This document shows positions 43,647 to 52,122 of a DNA stretch of 64,000 nucleotides, piece by piece. The translations under genes were made by a program, and so were the position numbers. The notes under the pieces were generated by a model. The model ran no database searches. It had not been told where the DNA came from and saw nothing but the letters and a program-made list of their open reading frames with translations. Location: assembly GCA_019118925.1 (NCBI GenBank), contig DWYC01000049.1:1-64000 (forward strand). The letters are read 5' to 3'. This DNA comes from Candidatus Flavonifractor intestinipullorum (lineage in GTDB: Bacteria > Bacillota > Clostridia > Oscillospirales > Oscillospiraceae). Position 1 is the stretch's first letter. The number at the start of each line of letters is the position of its first letter.

Positions 43647-43666
43647 GAAGCTAGCTTCACGTGAAG
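43647..43666. promoter_or_regulatory. Overlapping palindromes at the XRE start site
   Basis: GAAGCTAGCTTC (43647-43658) and CTTCACGTGAAG (43655-43666) are each perfect 12-bp palindromes sharing CTTC, and a further GAAACTTC follows at 43667-43674. They sit directly at the transcription start, a typical autorepression position for small XRE proteins. Confidence 0.6.
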
Positions 43667-43694
43667 GAAACTTCAGAAAAGAGGGGGGGAGGCC

Positions 43695-43925
43695 ATGAAG
43701 ACCCGCGTCAGGGAGTTCCGTACCGCGGCGGGGCTTACCCAGCAGCAGCTGGCCGATTTGGTACACGTGTCGGCGCGGACCATTATCTCCATCGAAAAGG
43801 AGCAGTACAGCCCCTCCCTCATGCTGGCCTACCGCATGGCGGAGGTCTTCGGCGTGAGTGTGGAGGAGCTGTGCTGCCTGCGGGAAAACCGGGAACTGGA
43901 GGACAGGAAGTATGAAGATCTATAA
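43695..43925 (+). CDS. Small XRE/Cro-CI-type regulator
   Basis: 76 residues, essentially one helix-turn-helix: VREFRTAAGLTQQQLADLVH, VSARTIISIEKEQYSPSLML, AYRMAEVFGVSVEELCC. This is the group that acts with a following DUF2178/DUF3796-type membrane protein. GGGGGGAGG precedes the ATG. Likely represses its own promoter through the palindromes upstream. Confidence 0.92.
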   Translation: MKTRVREFRTAAGLTQQQLADLVHVSARTIISIEKEQYSPSLMLAYRMAEVFGVSVEELCCLRENRELEDRKYEDL

Positions 43926-44328
43926 TAAGAAGAGCTTTTGGGCGGGGCTTGGGGAGCTCCTGTTGGGGGCGGCCTGCCTGGTCACGCTGATTTGGAAGGG
44001 ATTTGACCTGAAATTGGCCCTCCTGGGGCTGGCGGTGGCGCTGTTCGGGGCAGCGGAGCTCCGGAACAGCTTCTCCCGCGCCGCCGCCCGGCGGGCGAAA
44101 ACCGAGGCCCTGGACGAGCGCAACCTCCTGGTGGATCTGAGAGCCCGGGCCGCGGCCTTCCGTCTGGCGTTCTGGATTCTCTTCCTGGCTACGGTGGCGG
44201 GCATGGCGGCCTATGGCGTCACGGGGCGGCCGGAGCTGGCGTATCTGGTTCTGGGTACGGGCACTCCCCTGGCTCTAATCCAGATCGGGCACATCGCCGC
44301 CCAGATTTACTACGAGGCCAGGTGCTGA
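43912..44328 (+). CDS. Membrane protein cotranscribed with the XRE regulator
   Basis: 138 residues with four hydrophobic helices (about 8-26, 30-48, 82-102, 110-130) and a cytoplasmic stretch rich in Arg/Ala/Glu (AAARRAKTEALDERNLLVDL) in the middle, the pattern of DUF2178-like proteins that accompany small XRE regulators. ATG 43912 overlaps the regulator's end by 14 bases, with AGGACAGGAAG upstream. Function unknown; it may modulate the regulator at the membrane. Confidence 0.75.
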   Translation: MKIYNKKSFWAGLGELLLGAACLVTLIWKGFDLKLALLGLAVALFGAAELRNSFSRAAARRAKTEALDERNLLVDLRARAAAFRLAFWILFLATVAGMAAYGVTGRPELAYLVLGTGTPLALIQIGHIAAQIYYEARC

Positions 44329-44331
44329 AAA

Positions 44332-44370
44332 AGGCCCTGCGGCGTTCCATTTCGGAACACCGCAGGGCCT
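44332..44370. terminator. Bidirectional terminator
   Basis: AGGCCCTGCGG...GTTCC pairs with GGAAC...CCGCAGGGCCT; T-rich on the reverse strand. Separates the forward membrane gene from the convergent kinase gene. Confidence 0.85.
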
Positions 44371-44376
44371 GGTGCG

Positions 44377-46548
44377 TCATGGCGCGGTTTCTTCGGCCGC
44401 CGGAGCCTGCAGCAGGGGCAGGCGCACCTGGGCGGTGAAGAGGTCGGCGTCGGTCACGATCTCCAGCTCACCCCCGCAGGCCTGGGTAAAACTGGCGGCG
44501 ATGGCCAGCCCCAGGCCGCTGCCGCCGTCGGTGCGGCTGGGGTCGCCCCGGACAAAGCGCTCGGTGAAGTCCACCCCCTGGGGCAGCTCCTCCCGGGAGG
44601 TGTTCTGTACCCGGGCTACCGCCTCTTTTTCGCGGACGGTGAGGGAAATATACACCCGAGAGCCCTCCAGGGCGTATTTGAGGGCGTTTTGAATGAGATT
44701 CTGGAACACCCGGTAGAGCCGGTCTCCGTCGGCCCGGACGGGTACGGGGTCCTGGGGGAGCTCGGTGCGGAAGGTCAGGCCGCTCTGGGCGATGGGCTCG
44801 GCCTGGTCGGCCAGAGTCTGCCGCAGGAGCTTGGCGAGATCCAGATCCTCCCAGTGCATGGCCAGCTCTCCGCTGGCGGCCTTGCTCACCTCAAAGACCT
44901 CCTGCACCATGGTTTTCAGGCGCAGGGCCTTCTCATTGAGGATGGTCACATAGTCCCGGGCCTGGGGCGGGAGCTCCTCCTGACTCAGGAGCTCGGCGTA
45001 GCTCAGAATGGAGGTCAGGGGGGTCTTCAGGTCGTGGGAGACGTTGGTGATGAGCTCCACCTTCATGCGCTGGCTCCGGGTGCGCGCCTCCACGGCCTCC
45101 TGAAGCCCGCTGTCGATGTCCCGGAGCCCCAGGGCCAGGGGGCGCAGGCCGCTCTCCTCGCCGGGCAGGTCGGTCCACTCCCGGCCCCGGCGCACCGCCT
45201 CAATCTGGCCGGAGAGCCGCCCCAGGTCGGCCGCCAGAGCCCGCTGCCGCTTCCAGTGGAGGACCAAAAAGACGAGAAAGACCACGCCCAGCAAACCCAG
45301 CAGGAAGGGGAGAAAGAGGGTGGGAAAACTGGTATAGCGCCACATATAGGACAGCAGCCACAGGTCCAGCAGGGCGGCCCCCGCCGCCAGAATCAGAGAG
45401 ACGATCAGGGCGGCGAAGCTCTCCCGCTGCAGGCTTTTCGGAAGCGGCAGGTCCAGCCCGTCCCCCCGCAGGCAGCCCACCGCCCAGGCACAGAAGCTCT
45501 GCCGGAGCAGGCGGCCCCGGTTGCGGACAAAGTCGTTGGCGTATCCCACCAGGACCCACACCGCCAGCGGGAGAAAGAAGAACCAGTTGGAGGAGAGATA
45601 GCGGGCAAAAATGAGCTGGGCCAGAGTGGTGGCCAGATAGACCAGCAGGGGGAGGAGGAGCAGAAGCTTGAACTCCAGCCAGATCCGCCCGGTGACCCGG
45701 CCGATGGCGGCCCAGGCCATCCCCAGCCAGCGCCGCCACAGCAGGCTCCACACCAGCAGCGCGATCCCCGCCAGCAGCGCGCCCCCCACAATGGACAGGG
45801 CCAGGTGGGCGCCGCGCAGGCTGTCGGCCTGCCAGTACATGCCGTTGTAATAGGAACCTGTGTAGGCGGCTGTCCCCCCGTAGTACACCGGCGTCTCGGC
45901 CACCGCCATGCGGATGGTGCACCCGGCCCAGGGATCGCTCCGGCCGGCCTGACTCTCAGGGGTGACCGTCTCCGCCGGCGCGGCCGTGGACTCTGCCGCG
46001 GGGGCGAGGCCGGGAAGGGGAGTGGCGATGGCGGTGTCCGTGCCCTCCACAGGATAGTCGCCCACATAATTCAGAAAAGCCGCGGTGTCCAGGTTGTCAT
46101 ACCCGGGCAGCTCCCACTGATCCCAGGTATCCCGGAACACCCCGTCGCCGTACACATCCAGTTCCTTGCCGTCTTTCCAGAGGGAGACCTTGCCGCTGCG
46201 GTACTCCAGGTAGAAGTTGTAGCCCACCACGTTGCGGGAGGTGAGATCCTGTCCCTCCCGGATGTTGGAGGAGAGAAGCTCTTGCCCGTCCCGGATTTCG
46301 TAGAGGACGTTCCGGTCCCGCTCCCCGGCGGTGAGCTCCATGTTCGGGTTCAGATACCGCTCCAGATAGCCCTCCAGGTAGTACCGCACCTCCGAACGGA
46401 AGGAGTGGGTCTGCTGATAATCGCTCTGGAGGTTGTCCCACATCTGCCGCGGGCCCTGGTTCAGCGTGTAGAACAGGGCGAACCCCGCCGCCAGCACCGT
46501 CAAAGTCAGGCCCAGGACGAAGGCCAGAAAACTAACGGTGCATTTCAT
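44377..46548 (-). CDS. Membrane sensor histidine kinase
   Basis: 723 residues. Helix 1 (FLAFVLGLTLTVLAAGFALF), an extracytoplasmic sensor of about 220 residues ending near YYGGTAAYTGSYYNGM, then several helices (about 245-440), and the kinase core: H-box ELITNVSHDLKTPLTSILSY, N-box FQNLIQNALKYALEGS, G-box GGSGLGLAIAASFTQACGGE. The second group of helices is unusual compared with simple two-helix kinases. ATG 46548 overlaps the response-regulator end by 17 bases, so both are coupled. Signal unknown; envelope stress or peptide sensing is plausible from similarity to clostridial kinases. Confidence 0.9.
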   Translation of the reverse strand: MKCTVSFLAFVLGLTLTVLAAGFALFYTLNQGPRQMWDNLQSDYQQTHSFRSEVRYYLEGYLERYLNPNMELTAGERDRNVLYEIRDGQELLSSNIREGQDLTSRNVVGYNFYLEYRSGKVSLWKDGKELDVYGDGVFRDTWDQWELPGYDNLDTAAFLNYVGDYPVEGTDTAIATPLPGLAPAAESTAAPAETVTPESQAGRSDPWAGCTIRMAVAETPVYYGGTAAYTGSYYNGMYWQADSLRGAHLALSIVGGALLAGIALLVWSLLWRRWLGMAWAAIGRVTGRIWLEFKLLLLLPLLVYLATTLAQLIFARYLSSNWFFFLPLAVWVLVGYANDFVRNRGRLLRQSFCAWAVGCLRGDGLDLPLPKSLQRESFAALIVSLILAAGAALLDLWLLSYMWRYTSFPTLFLPFLLGLLGVVFLVFLVLHWKRQRALAADLGRLSGQIEAVRRGREWTDLPGEESGLRPLALGLRDIDSGLQEAVEARTRSQRMKVELITNVSHDLKTPLTSILSYAELLSQEELPPQARDYVTILNEKALRLKTMVQEVFEVSKAASGELAMHWEDLDLAKLLRQTLADQAEPIAQSGLTFRTELPQDPVPVRADGDRLYRVFQNLIQNALKYALEGSRVYISLTVREKEAVARVQNTSREELPQGVDFTERFVRGDPSRTDGGSGLGLAIAASFTQACGGELEIVTDADLFTAQVRLPLLQAPAAEETAP

Positions 46549-47245
46549 GTTTTTCCATTTTGTATCCAATGCCCCACACCACCTTAATATAATCCGGTTC
46601 CTTCGGGTTGAGCTCAATTTTTTCGCGGATGTGCCGGATGTGGACCATCACCGTGTTCTCGGGGGCGTAGGCGGTCTCCTCGTCCCAGACCCGGCGGTAG
46701 ATCTCCTCAGCGGGGAAGACCCGGCCGGGGTTGCGCATGAAGAGGTCCATGATCTTGGTCTCGGTGGCGGTCAGGTGGACCGCCTCCCCGTCCACATAGA
46801 GCTGCATGGCCTCCGGGGAGTAGGACAGCCGCCCGTTGACCAGCAGTCCGGGGCGGCGCTCGGCGTGGACGTCCCCCAGCAGGGTGTACCGCCGCAGCTG
46901 GCTGCGCACCCGGGCCAGCAGTTCCTGGGGGTTGTAGGGCTTGGCGACGTAGTCGTCCGCCCCCATGGACAGCCCCAGGATTTTGTCGCTGTCCTCGCTC
47001 TTGGCCGAGAGCACGATGACAGGCAGGTTCCGCTTGGCCCGGATGGACATCAGGGCGGACAGGCCGTCCAGCTTGGGCATCATCACATCCAGCAGAATCA
47101 GCTGCACCGACCGCTCGGCGGCCAGCTCCAGGGCCTCCAGGCCGTTGTAGGCCCGGAGCACCCGGTAGCCCTCTTTTTCCAGCAAAATTGCGATGGCCTG
47201 GACGATCTCCCGGTCGTCGTCCACCACCAGAATACAAGGTTCCAT
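46532..47245 (-). CDS. OmpR/PhoB-family response regulator
   Basis: 237 residues: receiver (CILVVDDDREIVQAIAILLE with phospho-accepting Asp in LILLDVMMPKLDGLS, conserved Thr/Ser and VLSAKSEDSDKILG, ADDYVAKPYNPQELLARVRS) and a winged-helix DNA-binding domain (LTATETKIMDLFMRNPGRVF, ENTVMVHIRHIREKIELNPK, VWGIGYKME). GGAGG precedes the ATG. It is the partner of the following kinase. Direct repeats at 47314-47330 suggest autoregulation. Confidence 0.94.
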   Translation of the reverse strand: MEPCILVVDDDREIVQAIAILLEKEGYRVLRAYNGLEALELAAERSVQLILLDVMMPKLDGLSALMSIRAKRNLPVIVLSAKSEDSDKILGLSMGADDYVAKPYNPQELLARVRSQLRRYTLLGDVHAERRPGLLVNGRLSYSPEAMQLYVDGEAVHLTATETKIMDLFMRNPGRVFPAEEIYRRVWDEETAYAPENTVMVHIRHIREKIELNPKEPDYIKVVWGIGYKMEKHEMHR

Positions 47246-47313
47246 GGGCTCAACCTCCTCTGTTCCGGTCAGCCTCAGTGTAGAGAACGAATCTTAGGGC
47301 GCGCCGGAGGGAT

Positions 47314-47330
47314 TTCTTAGGAAATTCTTA
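47314..47330. promoter_or_regulatory. Direct repeat upstream of the response regulator
   Basis: TTCTTA at 47314-47319 and 47325-47330, 11 bases apart, one helical turn, as OmpR/PhoB-family proteins prefer. A reverse TACACT (47282-47277) lies downstream as possible -10 with no -35 box. Confidence 0.4.
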
Positions 47331-47339
47331 AAATGGAAC

Positions 47340-47364
47340 GCGCCCGTCCGGGCGGGACGGGCGC
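47340..47364 (-). terminator. Hairpin terminator after metK
   Basis: GCGCCCGTCC and GGACGGGCGC pair around CGCC/GGGC on the minus strand, followed by TTCCATTTT. Confidence 0.75.
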
Positions 47365-47383
47365 GGGGGCTTGCGGGGGGCGG

Positions 47384-48571
47384 TTACAGCCCGAGGGCGG
47401 CCTTAAGCGCTCCGGCGCGGCTGGTGTCCTCCCAGGTGAGGTCCAGATCGGCGCGGCCGAAGTGGCCGTAGGCGGCCAGGGGGCGGTAGATGGGCCGGCG
47501 CAGGTCCAGATCCCGGATGATGGCGGTGGGGCGCAGGTCAAAGACCTGCTTGACGGCGCTCTCCAAAGCGGCGTCGGAGACCGCGCCGGTGCCGAAGGTG
47601 TCCAGGCGCACGGACACGGGCTCGGCCACGCCGATGGCGTAGGCCAGCTGCACCTGGCAGCGGTGGGCCAGGCCGGCGGCCACCACCGTCTTGGCCACCC
47701 AGCGGGCGGCATAGGCGGCAGAGCGGTCCACCTTGGTGGGGTCCTTGCCCGAGAAGGCGCCGCCGCCGTGGGGCGCCGAACCGCCGTAGGTGTCCACGAT
47801 GATCTTCCGCCCGGTGAGGCCGGAATCCCCCTGCGGCCCGCCGATGACAAAGCGGCCGGTGGGGTTGACGAAGATCTTGGTCTCCGCGTCCAGCAGGCGG
47901 GCGGGGATGGTGGGCTTGATAACCAGCTCGATCATGTCCCGGCGGATCTGCTCCAGGGTGGCCTCGGGGCTGTGCTGGGTGGAGACGACCACCGTGTCCA
48001 CCCGGACGGGCCGGTCCTGCTCGTCGTACTCCACGGTGACCTGGGTCTTGCCGTCGGGGCGCAGGTAGCTCACCAGCCCCTCTTTCCGCACGGCGGCCAG
48101 GCGCAGGGCCAGCTTCTGGGCCAGGGAGATGGGCAGGGGCATGAGCTCCGGGGTCTCGTCGCAGGCGTAGCCGAACATCATGCCCTGATCACCGGCGCCG
48201 TTGGTGAGGTCCTCGCCGCTTCCGCCCTCCTTGGCCTCCAGGGAGCGGTCCACGCCCAGAGCGATGTCGGCGGACTGCTCGTCGATGGAGGTGAGCACCG
48301 CGCAGGTGTCGCAGTCAAAGCCGAACTTGGCCCGGTCGTAGCCGATCTCCCGGATGACCTGCCGGGCGATCTTGGGGATGTCTACGTAGCAGGTGGTGGT
48401 GATCTCACCCATCACATGGACCAGGCCGGTGGTGACGGTGGTCTCACAGGCCACGCGGCCCATGGGGTCCTGCTCCAGAATGGCGTCCAGCACCGCGTCG
48501 GAGATCTGGTCGCAGATTTTGTCGGGATGTCCCTCGGTCACGGACTCCGAGGTAAAAAGGCGCTTTTCCAT
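47384..48571 (-). CDS. metK: S-adenosylmethionine synthetase
   Basis: Makes SAM from methionine and ATP. 395 residues, standard. Start [20 protein letters not shown], catalytic and metal motifs [18 protein letters not shown] (ATP loop) and [20 protein letters not shown] (phosphate loop), ending in AALGL. AAAGGAAG precedes ATG. Controlled by a SAM-I riboswitch with its own promoter. It supplies SAM for the six or so Cbi methyltransferases encoded divergently from it. Confidence 0.97.
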   Translation of the reverse strand: MEKRLFTSESVTEGHPDKICDQISDAVLDAILEQDPMGRVACETTVTTGLVHVMGEITTTCYVDIPKIARQVIREIGYDRAKFGFDCDTCAVLTSIDEQSADIALGVDRSLEAKEGGSGEDLTNGAGDQGMMFGYACDETPELMPLPISLAQKLALRLAAVRKEGLVSYLRPDGKTQVTVEYDEQDRPVRVDTVVVSTQHSPEATLEQIRRDMIELVIKPTIPARLLDAETKIFVNPTGRFVIGGPQGDSGLTGRKIIVDTYGGSAPHGGGAFSGKDPTKVDRSAAYAARWVAKTVVAAGLAHRCQVQLAYAIGVAEPVSVRLDTFGTGAVSDAALESAVKQVFDLRPTAIIRDLDLRRPIYRPLAAYGHFGRADLDLTWEDTSRAGALKAALGL

Positions 48572-48636
48572 AGATTGACTTCCTTTCTCTGTCTGAGGGG
48601 CGTAGAGCCGGGATGGTGGGGCGGAAGGCGCGAAAA

Positions 48637-48665
48637 ATGCGCTCCGCCGGTTCGGCGGAGCGCAT
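48637..48665 (-). terminator. Expression-platform terminator of the metK riboswitch
   Basis: On the minus strand ATGCGCTCCGCCG pairs with CGGCGGAGCGCAT around AAC, followed by TTTTT. Confidence 0.9.
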
Positions 48666-48682
48666 GGAGCATCAGGGCTGCA

Positions 48683-48780
48683 TCCTCATCTTTCGATTCT
48701 CACCGCCGGATTTGGCACCTTGCTGCCGCAGGTTGCCGGGCTTCATCGGGCCGTTCCCTCCACCGCTCTCGATAAGGTGT
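48683..48780 (-). ncRNA. SAM-I (S-box) riboswitch
   Basis: Minus-strand sequence begins CTTATCGAGAGCGGTGGAGG and continues GGCCCGATGAAGCCCGGCAA, CCTG...AAGGTGCCAAATCC and GAATCGAAAGATGAGG, all hallmark S-box elements including the SAM-contact AAG and the kink-turn. When SAM is bound, the anti-antiterminator forms and the terminator at 48637-48665 stops transcription of metK. Confidence 0.96.
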
Positions 48781-48798
48781 ATGAAATTAACGTCCCCT

Positions 48799-48827
48799 AT
48801 TTTAACCCACCGGAGAGACCTTGTCAA
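48799..48827 (-). promoter_or_regulatory. metK promoter
   Basis: Minus strand: TTGACA (48827-48822), 17-bp spacer, TAAAAT (48804-48799). Confidence 0.85.
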
Positions 48828-48828
48828 G

Positions 48829-48883
48829 AGTCCCTTTTGGACCAAAAAGCGCAAGATAGTTATTTACTTCTCCAAAAGGGACT
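48829..48883. promoter_or_regulatory. 13-bp inverted repeat between metK and cob promoters
   Basis: AGTCCCTTTTGGA (48829-48841) and TCCAAAAGGGACT (48871-48883) are perfect complements with 29 bases between. The left arm abuts the metK -35 box; the right arm fills the spacer of the cob operon promoter. Candidate operator shared by both. Confidence 0.5.
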
Positions 48884-48891
48884 GATATAAT
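48863..48891 (+). promoter_or_regulatory. Promoter of the cobalamin operon
   Basis: TTTACT (48863-48868), 17-bp spacer, perfect TATAAT (48886-48891); reads into the cobalamin riboswitch. Confidence 0.75.
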
Positions 48892-48912
48892 AGGAGCCGT
48901 CCATAAATAAAA

Positions 48913-49073
48913 GACCGGGCGGTGCGGCGCAAGCCGCCGGAGAGGGAAGCCGGTGAAAATCCGGCGCAGTCTTACCTCTACTGTCAGCACGGACGAGGGC
49001 GTCGTATCCATTGGCTCTGCCGAGAAGGGACGCCGGAGGAGGAAGTGCGAGCCAGGAGACCTGCCGCCCGGGG
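48913..49073 (+). ncRNA. Cobalamin riboswitch controlling the cbi operon
   Basis: P1 is formed by CCGGGCGG (48915-48922) and CCGCCCGG (49064-49071). The conserved core is present: GGGAAGCCGGTGAAAATCCG, and the B12 box reads GCGAGCCAGGAGACCTGCC at 49047-49065. Binding of adenosylcobalamin should switch off the downstream operon, giving end-product control. Confidence 0.95.
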
Positions 49074-49123
49074 TTGTGTCCGTCGCTCTGAGGTGGGGAG
49101 CGCCGCTCCTGCCTCCTGCACAG

Positions 49124-49157
49124 AAGCGGCCCGCTCCCTTTGGGGAGCGGGCCGCTT
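49124..49157 (+). promoter_or_regulatory. Hairpin after the cobalamin aptamer (expression platform)
   Basis: AAGCGGCCCGCTCCC (49124-49138) pairs perfectly with GGGAGCGGGCCGCTT (49143-49157), loop TTTG. No T-run follows and the cbiD ribosome site (AAAAGGGGG) begins eight bases later, so either termination or translation initiation could be the output. Confidence 0.6.
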
Positions 49158-49178
49158 AAGCGTAAAAGGGGGCGCGCC

Positions 49179-50321
49179 ATGGCAAAGCTGGAACACTACA
49201 TCCCCGTGGGGCGGCAGCGCCTGCGCTGCGGCTATACCACCGGGACCTGCGCCGCGGCGGCGGCCCGCGGGGCGGCGGCCGCCCTGCTCACCGGGAACCG
49301 GGCGGCGGCGGTGGAGGTGACCACACCGGCGGGCATCCCCGTCCGGGCGGAGCTGCTGGACTGGTCTCAGGGCCCCGGCTGGGTCCGCTGCGCCGTGGAA
49401 AAGGACGGGGGAGACGACCCCGATGTGACCGACGGAACGCGCATTTACGCCACCGTCTCCCGCCGGGCGGACGCCGTCCTGGTCATCGAGGGCGGGGAGG
49501 GCGTGGGCCGGGTGACCCGGCCCGGACTGGACCAGCCTCCGGGGGCGGCGGCCATCAACTCCACCCCCCGGCGGATGATCCGGGAGCAGCTGGAGGCGGC
49601 CCGGGCGGAGGCAGGGGCGCGCTGCGGCCTGACGGCGGTGATCTCGGCGCCCGGCGGGGCGGCTCTGGCCCAAAAGACCTTCAACCCCCGGCTGGGCATT
49701 GTGGGGGGCATCTCCATCCTGGGGACCAGCGGCATCGTCCGCCCGATGAGCGAGGCCGCTCTGGTGGACTCCATCACTCTGGAGCTGGACATGGCGAAGG
49801 CCGCCGGGGTGCGGCACCTGTTGGTGACGCCGGGAAATTACGGCGCCGACTACGCCCGGACGGAGCTGGGCCTGCGCACGGAGCCCATCTCGTGCAGCAA
49901 CTATCTGGGTGCGGCCATCGATCACGCCGCCGGGCTGGGGTTTGAGAGCTTCCTGCTGGTGGGCCACCTGGGCAAGCTGGTCAAGGTGGCGGGGGGCGCC
50001 ATGAACACCCACTCCAACACCGCCGACGGCCGGCGGGAGACCCTGGCCGCCCATACCGCCCTGGCGGGCGGAGACCGGGCCCTCGTGCGGGCCGTGTTTG
50101 AGGCCGCCGCCACCGACGCCGCGCTGGAGGCGCTGGAGGCGGCCGGGCTGCGGGGGGCGGTGACGGCCGCTCTGACCCGGGCGCTGTATGAGAACCTCTG
50201 CCGCCGGGCGGGGGAGATGAGAATGGAAGCGGTGGTGTTTTCCAACCGCTTTGGCCTTCTGGGGGAGACGCCGGGGGCGGAAGAACTGCTGGCGCGCCAC
50301 CGGCGCGGGGAAGGAGCATAA
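49179..50321 (+). CDS. cbiD: Cobalt-precorrin-5B C(1)-methyltransferase CbiD
   Basis: Methylates C1 of the corrin ring in the anaerobic pathway. 380 residues. Signatures: RCGYTTGTCAAAAARGAAAA, AAINSTPRRMIREQLEAA, GGISILGTSGIVRPMSEAAL and LLVGHLGKLVKVAGGAMNTH. ATG 49179 has AAGGGGG about six bases upstream. First gene of the operon under the riboswitch; ends one base before cbiF. Confidence 0.95.
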   Translation: MAKLEHYIPVGRQRLRCGYTTGTCAAAAARGAAAALLTGNRAAAVEVTTPAGIPVRAELLDWSQGPGWVRCAVEKDGGDDPDVTDGTRIYATVSRRADAVLVIEGGEGVGRVTRPGLDQPPGAAAINSTPRRMIREQLEAARAEAGARCGLTAVISAPGGAALAQKTFNPRLGIVGGISILGTSGIVRPMSEAALVDSITLELDMAKAAGVRHLLVTPGNYGADYARTELGLRTEPISCSNYLGAAIDHAAGLGFESFLLVGHLGKLVKVAGGAMNTHSNTADGRRETLAAHTALAGGDRALVRAVFEAAATDAALEALEAAGLRGAVTAALTRALYENLCRRAGEMRMEAVVFSNRFGLLGETPGAEELLARHRRGEGA

Positions 50322-50322
50322 T

Positions 50323-51081
50323 ATGATTCACTTTATCGGCGCGGGGCCGGGTGCGGCCGACCTGATTACGGTGCGGGGGGCCCGCCTGCTGGGAGAGGCC
50401 GACGTGATTATCTATGCGGGGAGCCTGGTCAACCCCGCCCTGCTGGACGGCCGGAAGGAGGGCTGCGCCGTCTATGACAGCGCTTCCATGACCCTGGAGG
50501 AGGTGCTGGAGGTGATGCGCGCGGCGGAGCGCCGGGGCGAGACCACCGTGCGCCTGCACACCGGGGACCCCTCTCTCTACGGGGCGATCCGGGAGCAGAT
50601 GGACGCCCTGGACCGGGAAGGGATTTCCTACGACGTGACGCCGGGGGTGTCCTCCTTCTCGGGGGCGGCGGCGGCGCTGGAGGCCGAGTACACCCTCCCC
50701 GACGTGTCTCAGAGCGTCATCATCACCCGCATGGCGGGGCGCACCCCGGTGCCCGAGGGGGAGCAGCTGCGGAAGCTGGCCTCCCACGGATGTACCATGG
50801 TCCTTTTCCTCTCCACCGGCCTGCTGGAGCGGGTGGAGGAGGAGCTCCAGGCGGGGGGCTACGCCCCCGACACTCCGGCGGCCATCGTCTACAAGGCCAC
50901 CTGGCCGGAGGAGAAGGTCTGCCGCTGTACCGTCTCCACCCTGGCCCGGACCGCCCGGGAAAACCGGATCACCAAAACCGCCCTCATCACGGTGGGGCAT
51001 TTCCTGGGAAATTCCTATGAGCGCTCCAAGCTCTACGACCCGGCCTTCACCCACGGCTGCCGGAAGGGGAAGCAGGGGTGA
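50323..51081 (+). CDS. cbiF: Cobalt-precorrin-4 C(11)-methyltransferase CbiF
   Basis: SAM-dependent C11 methyltransferase of the tetrapyrrole methylase family, 252 residues. It begins MIHFIGAGPGAADLITVRGA and has IIYAGSLVNPALL and LHTGDPSLYGAIREQMDALD, which separate CbiF/CobM from other family members; SSFSGAAAALEAEYTLPDVS and QSVIITRMAGRTPVPEGE support it. AAGGAG lies upstream of ATG. Its end overlaps the cbiG start. Confidence 0.95.
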   Translation: MIHFIGAGPGAADLITVRGARLLGEADVIIYAGSLVNPALLDGRKEGCAVYDSASMTLEEVLEVMRAAERRGETTVRLHTGDPSLYGAIREQMDALDREGISYDVTPGVSSFSGAAAALEAEYTLPDVSQSVIITRMAGRTPVPEGEQLRKLASHGCTMVLFLSTGLLERVEEELQAGGYAPDTPAAIVYKATWPEEKVCRCTVSTLARTARENRITKTALITVGHFLGNSYERSKLYDPAFTHGCRKGKQG

Positions 51082-52118
51082 GGCTGGCTCTGACCGCCTT
51101 CACCCGGCGGGGGTACGCCCTGGCCCGGGACCTGGCCGCCGCTCTGGAGGAGCGGGGCGACCGGGCGGCTCTGGCCCTCCCGGCCCGGCTGGCCGGGGAG
51201 CTGGGCGCGGAGGAATACGCCTCGCTGGCTGCGTGGACGGGGGAGCGCTTTCAGGACTGCCAGGGGCTGATTTTCGTAGGGGCCTGCGGCATTGCGGTGC
51301 GGGCCATCGCCCCCCATGTGCGGGACAAGTTCACCGACCCGGCGGTGGTCAGCGTGGACGAGGCCGGACGCATCGCCGTCCCCCTCCTCTCGGGCCACGT
51401 GGGGGGCGCCAACGAGCTGGCCCTCTGGGTGGCCGGGCGCACCGGGGGGGAGGTGGCGGTGTCCACCGCCACCGATGTGAACGGAGCCTTCGCGGTGGAC
51501 CGCTGGGCGAAGAGGCAAGGACTTTTCCTTGACAGCCGGGAGGCCGCAAAGCGGGTCTCCGCCGCAGTTCTGGCAAGGGTTCCGGTGGGGGTGTCAAGTG
51601 ATTTCCCTATCCAGGGCGGCCTGCCCTCGGGGCTCCGGTTCGGCCCGGCGGAGGTGGGAATCTGCCTCACGCTGGACCCGGAGAAGGCCCCCTTTCCGGT
51701 GACGCTGCGCCTGGTTCCGCCGGTGCTCACCCTGGGGATTGGCTGCCGGAGGGGAACCCCTGCGGAGACCCTGCGCCGCCGGGTGGAGGATGTGCTGAAG
51801 GAACACCGTCTGACCCGCCGGGCGGTGTTTCAGGCGAGCACCCTGGACCTCAAAGGGGACGAACCCGGGCTGCTGGAGCTGTGCCGGGCGTGGGAAATTC
51901 CTCTGGTGACCTGGACGGCGGAGGAGCTGGCCCGGACGGAGGGGGAGTTCACCCCCTCGGCCTTTGTCTCCCGGGTCACCGGCGTGGACAACGTCTGTGA
52001 GCGGGCCGCCGTCCGGGCGGGCGGGGCGCTCCTGGTGCCCAAACAGGCGGGGGAGGGGGTCACCGTGGCGGTGGCCCGGCGCCCCTGGACCATTTCATTT
52101 GACGAAGGAGAGAAGTGA
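51078..52118 (+). CDS. cbiG: Cobalt-precorrin-5A hydrolase CbiG
   Basis: Opens the delta-lactone and releases acetaldehyde from C20 during ring contraction in the anaerobic route. 346 residues, with the N-terminal (LIFVGACGIAVRAIAPHVRD, VVSVDEAGRIAVPLLSGHVG), middle and C-terminal (TLGIGCRRGTPAETLRRRVE, VFQASTLDLKGDEPGLLELC) CbiG domains. GTG start at 51078 overlaps cbiF stop by four bases. Diagnostic for the anaerobic pathway. Confidence 0.94.
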   Translation: MRLALTAFTRRGYALARDLAAALEERGDRAALALPARLAGELGAEEYASLAAWTGERFQDCQGLIFVGACGIAVRAIAPHVRDKFTDPAVVSVDEAGRIAVPLLSGHVGGANELALWVAGRTGGEVAVSTATDVNGAFAVDRWAKRQGLFLDSREAAKRVSAAVLARVPVGVSSDFPIQGGLPSGLRFGPAEVGICLTLDPEKAPFPVTLRLVPPVLTLGIGCRRGTPAETLRRRVEDVLKEHRLTRRAVFQASTLDLKGDEPGLLELCRAWEIPLVTWTAEELARTEGEFTPSAFVSRVTGVDNVCERAAVRAGGALLVPKQAGEGVTVAVARRPWTISFDEGEK

Positions 52119-52122
52119 GCAC

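Noticed and set aside
44377..47245. VanRS vancomycin-resistance regulators
   Set aside because: General OmpR/histidine kinase similarity only; no van ligase or dehydrogenase genes nearby.
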